Shown here one piece after another: positions 59,094-64,000 of a stretch of DNA of 64,000 bases. The number at the start of each line of letters is the position of its first letter. Within the stretch, counting starts at the first letter, position 1. The position numbers and the translations under genes are program-made. The notes under the pieces were generated by a model. That model searched no databases, had not been told where the DNA came from, and worked only from the letters and a program-made list of their open reading frames with translations. The DNA comes from Chanos chanos (Eukaryota > Chordata > Actinopteri > Gonorynchiformes > Chanidae): NCBI RefSeq assembly GCF_902362185.1, contig NC_044509.1:8287947-8351946 (forward strand), written 5' to 3'.

Positions 59094-61484
59094 CTCTATG
59101 GACAGATCAGCATCCTCCTCCTGTTCTTTCTTTTCTCTCTGTACAGTTCCTGCATGACTCACATTCACCAGTGTGTTCTGACTGTAAGGCCTGACAAACT
59201 TGATGTCACTCATCCTGGAATCAGTTGTTCCACACATCTCATAATTATACACGCGCTGTAAAGTACCATCAGCATAGACTGGAGGGTAATATGGAATCAC
59301 TGGTAGATTTGGTGCAGATTTATAAAATAACCTGTTCTGCCTCCATCTGTAGATTTTGACTGAAATGATGGCAATTAGTGAGAAAATGAAGAGTACTGAA
59401 ACCACAGCCAGAGCCAAAATTAAATAAAAAGTCAGATTGTCACTGTATGTTGTGTCATGGTTAAAGTTGGTGAACTCTGAAATGACCTCAGGGAAACTGT
59501 CGGCCACAGCAACATTGACAATGACTGTAGCTGAACGAGAGGGTTGTCCATTATCTTCCACCACAACAGTGAGCCTTTGTTTCACAGCATCTTTATCAGT
59601 GACCTGACGCACTGTTCTTATTTCTCCATTCTGTGCTCCAACTTCAAACAGAGTCCTGTCTGTGGCTTTCTGTAGTTTATAGGAGAGCCAGGCATTCTGT
59701 CCAGAGTCCACATCAACAGACACGACTTTAGTGACAAGGTAGCCAACATCTGCTGAACGAGGCACCATTTCAGCTACCACTGAGCTGCTTGTCTGCACAG
59801 GGTATAGAATCTGAGGTGCATTGTCGTTCTGGTCTTGGATGAAAATGTTCAGTGTTGTATTGCTGCTTAGAGGTGGTGAACCCCCATCTTGAGCTTTCAC
59901 TTGTATTTTGAATGCTTTTAGTTGTTCAAAATCAAATGATTTCACAGCATAAATAACTCCGCTGTCTGAATTTATTGACACATATGATGTTATAGGGTCT
60001 CCATTTAAGTCACCATCAGCAATAAAATAAGACACTCTAGCGTTTGGTCCCCAGTCAGCATCCTCAGCTTTAACAGAAATGATAGAGACAGATGGGGAAT
60101 TGTTCTCCAGGACATATGCATTATAAATTTGCTGTTGGAACTGTGGTGCATGGTCATTGACATCTGATATTTTTAAAGTTAGTATCTCTCTACTTGAAAG
60201 GACTGGACTGCCTCTATCAACTGCAGTTATTGTTATATTGTACTCTTGTGTGTGTTCTCTGTCCAATGCTGAATCCGTCACCACACTGAAGTAATTCGTT
60301 AGTGATGATTGCATTTTGAATGGAAGGTCCCGATCTATCGAACACGTGATCCTGCCATTGTCACCAGAGTCAAGATCTTGCACATTGATCATGGCGACAA
60401 CTGTGCCAAGACCTGCGTCCTCTGGTAGAGAACTAGAGAACGACATAATAGTCATTTTAGGGGGGTTATCATTGACATCAATAACGTCAATCAGTATTTC
60501 ACTTGAATCGGACAAACCACCATGATCTTTTGCCGTCACTTCAAACTTAAATTGCTTGTGTTTTTCATAATCTATTTCCCCTGTGACTCGAACCTCACCT
60601 GATTCAGAATCGATATCAAATAAAGCTTTCACAGTAGCACTTGGATGTTCAAAATAATACTGAATATTATGACTTGACTCATCAGCATCGGACGCGCTAA
60701 CTGTTGTGACAAGAGTACCTGTCGGCGCATTTTCTATAATAGATGTCTTGTAAGACGACTGGCTAAATACAGGGGCATTATCGTTTCCATCAAGAACTAA
60801 AATGTGGATTTTTACAGTTCCTGATCTTTGAGGCTTTCCACCGTCAACCGCAGTTAGTGTTAAATAATGGTGCTTTTCCTTTTCTCGATCGAGAGCGGTT
60901 TGCAGAACCATCGCTACGCTCTTACTACCATCGGCGCCACTTTGAATGTTCAGATTAAAATGGTTTGTTGGGTGCAATGTATATTTCTGTAAAGTATTCA
61001 TACCAACATCTTGATCAATCGCACTCTCTAACGAAAAGCGTGCTCCTGGGAGGGCTGCCTCGCTGATTTCAAGTTCTAATTCACCCCTTGGAAATACAGG
61101 GCTGTTGTCGTTGATATCCAGTATATCCACATTAACGCGATATAGCTCTATCGGGTTTTCTAGGATCACGTCAAAACTGATACTGCAAGCCGACACTTCC
61201 CCGCATAACTGTTCACGGTCTATTCTTTCTTTCACGATTAAATGCCCTTTCTCCATATCCAGTGCAACATACTCACTGACGCCGGTGGTGAAAACCCGTG
61301 CTTTTCCCGAAACCAGTCTTTTCGGCTCAAGCCCAAGGTCCGAACCAATGTTTCCAACAAAAGAACCTACTGTCATTTCCTCGGGAATAGAGTAGCGGAT
61401 CTGTCCCGTCGCCATATGAGCCGACAGTGTAAACGCCATGGCGATGCAAAACGGCCACAATTGTATCACGCCTTTTCTTCTCAT
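59094..61484 (-). CDS. pcdhg: V12: clustered protocadherin gamma-like variable exon
   Basis: Complete 797-codon variable exon with signal peptide MRRKGVIQLWPFC...AHMATG. Private features: VGNIGSDLG (others GTDLG), GVSEYVALDMEKG in EC1; [29 protein letters not shown] and SKSVAMVLQT in EC2; DGNDN at the EC2-EC3 linker (others DAN/DVN); SIIENAPTG and [13 protein letters not shown] in EC3; PKMTIMSFSSSLPED, PFKMQSSLTNYFSVV and DREHTQEYN in EC4. EC5 start is nearly that of V10. EC6 carries VVSVDVDSG, DRTLFEVG and AVKQRLTV, so the otherwise uniform EC6 has drifted here. Tail has VNVSHAGTVQ. Stub ends DADLSIE. Linkers and EC1 cysteines are intact. Confidence 0.95.
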
Positions 61485-61669
61485 TTTGATGCTTCAACGA
61501 CGTACGGAATAATCTGAATACGCACAAGATCCAGATATCCAGAGAAATACGCGTAGAATTATTTTAGCAGTCAGAGTAGTGTTTTGATAAAAGATCAAAT
61601 GGAATTGTTCGTAGTATAGGCTTCGTGTCTATGCTGATCCCTTTCACAATAGTGAATTCTGAAGTCTTG

Positions 61670-61750
61670 CATTACGTATAAGGGTCTGGGCAGGGTCTAA
61701 GCACATCAGTGAGACATGTTTAACGCGATGAACAGCGGCACTCAGGGTTT
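61670..61750 (-). promoter_or_regulatory. V12 promoter block: CSE plus second conserved element
   Basis: CSE at 61,724-61,750, 240 bp from the ATG, with CGCGATGAAC as at V10. Second element from 61,670 is the most changed (GGGTCTGGGCAGGGTC). Confidence 0.82.
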
Positions 61751-62557
61751 AAATACAGTATTGCAGTAGTCGATGAAGAAATTGGATACACTTTGTCGAA
61801 CAGGTACCGAATATTTTAGGCGACCTTTACGTGGTTGTTTAGCAGAACGCCAGGTCAAACAGAGAGAAGTGGAAAAAGAGACGTTTTACTCTTTGGTAAT
61901 TTCGGTTTGAACATGATAGGAGAACAAGCTGAACAAGTAAATGAGTATATAAGGTAAAGATAATGCTTTAGATGTCTTATCTCGAAAATAATTGTTGTTT
62001 AACAACTTGTAAATAAGTCGCATTGTCATAAAGCAAAGTAGCCATAACTGATGTTGATTGGGATTTTTTGTCGTCTTGCATCATTGTATATTCGTTTGCT
62101 AACTCCGCATTATTGCAATGAATCAAAGGTATAATAATAAAATAAAGGAAATGGATATCCATTTATGTAGGAGTTTAACAAAATAATAGGAATCAATCTA
62201 ATCTGAACATTTTAGTTGTCTAAAGAGTTGTACATAATAGTTTGTAGGATCTACATCACGCAACTAGTGTGCAGTTCCTACCATAATGAGAGAAACTTAA
62301 TGGACATTGGCAGTAACAGTATAGTTTGGCTCATTTGTCTCTATACCATATATTATTACAGAATTCATTATAAGTAATCTTTCTAAACTGTGAACAATTG
62401 GTAAAGTGAATTACTGCAGTTACAGCTACAGCTCTGTGAGAGAAGATTCAACACTGTGGACCTATCAAGTATTTTCAGAACCAAGGACAACAACCATCAT
62501 ACTGAAGCAGAGAAGACAACTCAACATACCCACTATTTTCAAAATGCGTTCATGTAA

Positions 62558-62572
62558 CCCCCCCCCCCCCCA

Positions 62573-62650
<78 letters not shown>

Positions 62651-62671
62651 ACACACACACACACACACACA
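62558..62671. repeat. (C)n(TGTC)n(CA)n compound microsatellite, unit landmark
   Basis: A C run, about nine TGTC copies, then an interrupted CA run. Confidence 0.95.
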
Positions 62672-63085
62672 AAGAATTAGGGCGTTAGTGTCAAAGCCTG
62701 AGTGCATTAAGAGCTTCCATAATATGCAGTAGGATGATGAAACAAATCTAGTATAGAGAAACAATGGCTTAATTTGTGTTATGCACTGTGTGTCATCAAT
62801 CTGTAAACACATAACTTACAGGTGTTTAAAACATACTAAAATGGTCTGACATACAGCAAAGCTCACAAACCACATTAAACCTTAAAGTACATGTAATACA
62901 CATTATTAAATCATATAATCATCATTTACAGACAACCGCTGAGTTTTCAATAGCTGAGAATTAAATTTCACAACACAAACCGTTTCAGCTTAGAATACAT
63001 ATAAAGATGTAGGACTGAACACAGTGACAGTGCAGTCAATGCAGGTAAAGGTCAAATCAGAGAAGACAGAGAAAGAATTTCTCAC

Positions 63086-64000
63086 CTCTAAGGAAAGATC
63101 AGCATCCTCCTCCTGTTCTCTCTTTTCTCTCTGTACAGTTCCTGCACAACTCACATTCACCAGTGTGTTCTGACTGTAAGGCCTGACAAACTTGATGTCA
63201 CTCATCCTGGAATCAGTTGTTCCACACATCTCATAATTGTACACGCGCTGTAAAGTACCATCGGTGTAGACCGGTGGGTAATATGGAATCACTGGTAGAT
63301 TTGGTGCAGATTTATAAAATAACCTGTTCTGCCTCCATCTATAGATTTTGACTGAAATGATGGCAATTAGTGAGAAAATGAAGAGTACTGAAACCACAGC
63401 CAGAGCCAAAATCAAATAAAAAGTCAGATTGTCACTGTATGTTGTGTCATGGTTAAAGTTGGTGAACTCTGAGATGACCTCAGGGAAACTGTCGGCCACA
63501 GCAACATTGACAATGACTGTAGCTGAACGAGAGGGTTGTCCATTATCTTCCACCACAACAGTGAGTCTGTGTTTCACAGCATCTTTATCAGTGACCTGAC
63601 GCACTGTTCTGATTTCTCCATTCTGTTCTCCGACTTCAAACAGAGCCCTGTCTGTGGCTTTCTGTAGTTTATAGGAGAGCCAGGCATTCTGTCCAGAGTC
63701 CACATCAACAGCCACAACTTTAGTGACAAGGTAGCCAACATCTGCTGAACGAGGCACCATTTCAGCTACCACTGAGCTGCTTGTCTGCACAGGGTATAGA
63801 ATCTGAGGTGCATTGTCGTTCTGATCTTGGATGAAAATATTCAGTGTTGTATTGCTGCTTAGAGGGGGTGTTCCCCCATCTTGAGCTTTCACTTGTACTT
63901 TGAATGATTTTAGTTGTTCAAAATCAAACGACTTCACAGCATAAATGACTCCACTGTCTGAATTTACTGAGACATATGATGTCAGAGGGTATCCATTTAA
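63086..64000 (-). CDS. pcdhg: V13: clustered protocadherin gamma-like variable exon, 3' part
   Basis: The last 305 codons (residues 493-797 by alignment) of a further variable exon; its 5' part and promoter lie beyond the right edge. It opens within EC5 at [15 protein letters not shown], so the frame at the edge is coding and a Met at 63,937 is internal, not a start. It includes the DQNDN linker, EC6, the membrane helix and the stub. Private changes: GGTPPLSS in EC5, VGEQNGEIR in EC6 (others VGAQNG), VYTDGTLQ (others VYADG) and [16 protein letters not shown] in the tail, which introduces a cytoplasmic cysteine. Donor GAG|GTGAGAAA after DADLSLE. Confidence 0.93.

Larger units (their letters stand above)
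61485..63085. other. Short interval between V13 donor and V12 start
   Basis: Only about 1.6 kb, against 2.4-3.5 kb elsewhere. Contains the V12 promoter, ACCAAGGACAACAACC block (about 62,483) and a compound microsatellite. At about 62,958 the sequence changes from V10-V11 interval type to that found just next to the V12 donor (CATAACACAAACC at 58,980), indicating a deletion junction. No gene seen. Confidence 0.7.

Noticed and set aside
63086-63937. Met at 63,937 as the start of a short protocadherin
   Set aside because: The frame is open to the window edge and aligns with EC5 residues 493 onward of complete exons, so the exon is cut by the window.

Overview
The window is a stretch of a vertebrate clustered-protocadherin locus, read entirely from the minus strand. 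It holds twelve complete large 'variable' exons and the 3' part of a thirteenth, called V1 (leftmost, transcriptionally most 3') to V13 (rightmost, most 5'). Each encodes a signal peptide, six cadherin (EC) repeats, one transmembrane helix and a short cytoplasmic stub, and ends at a splice donor (GAG|GTGAGA). The cytoplasmic motif DSRxSD...F.RP...TL and the absence of an EC1 RGD point to the gamma (Pcdh2/gamma-A-like) subcluster. The shared constant exons are not in the window; by orientation they must lie to the left of position 1. The organism is most likely a ray-finned fish: near-identical EC6-to-tail sequence across paralogues, an upstream element of the fish protocadherin type, AT-rich intergenic DNA and abundant CA/CT microsatellites. 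I cannot name the species.

Layout: the exons repeat every 4.8-5.9 kb. All twelve complete exons are exactly 2391 bp (797 codons) from start codon to donor, so residue numbers are directly comparable. A promoter block lies 226-263 bp upstream of each start codon. It contains the conserved sequence element (CSE; plus strand CGCAATGAACAGCGGCACTC) and a second conserved GGTTTGGGGAGGA element whose left edge is 53-54 bp from the CSE in nearly all copies. A CA/CT microsatellite recurs at the same place in every intergenic interval, next to a conserved 'TTTTCAGAACCATGGACAA' block.

History: V1+V2 and V3+V4 are an A-B-A'-B' duplication with a period of about 11 kb, and the flank upstream of V4 (19.9-23.3 kb) nearly copies that upstream of V2 (8.7-12.0 kb). 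V5-V8 are a tandem series of about 5 kb units sharing one signal-peptide type and intergenic type. V10/V12 and the intervals upstream of V10 and V12 form another period-two pattern of about 10 kb. Overlaid on this is conversion-like patchwork: EC6 to tail is homogenised in all exons, V8 and V9 share most of EC1 residue for residue, and V10 and V12 share the EC4/EC5 region although V11 between them differs.

How it works (established for the family): each variable exon has its own promoter and is spliced to common constant exons, so a neuron displays a small set of isoforms. EC1-EC4 mediate homophilic trans recognition, EC5-EC6 contribute to cis assembly, and CTCF at CSEs helps choose promoters. 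No other protein genes, RNA genes, CRISPR arrays or retroelements are supported. The one transposon I can support is a short hAT-like MITE at about 31,966-32,155, dated relative to the duplications by empty paralogous sites.
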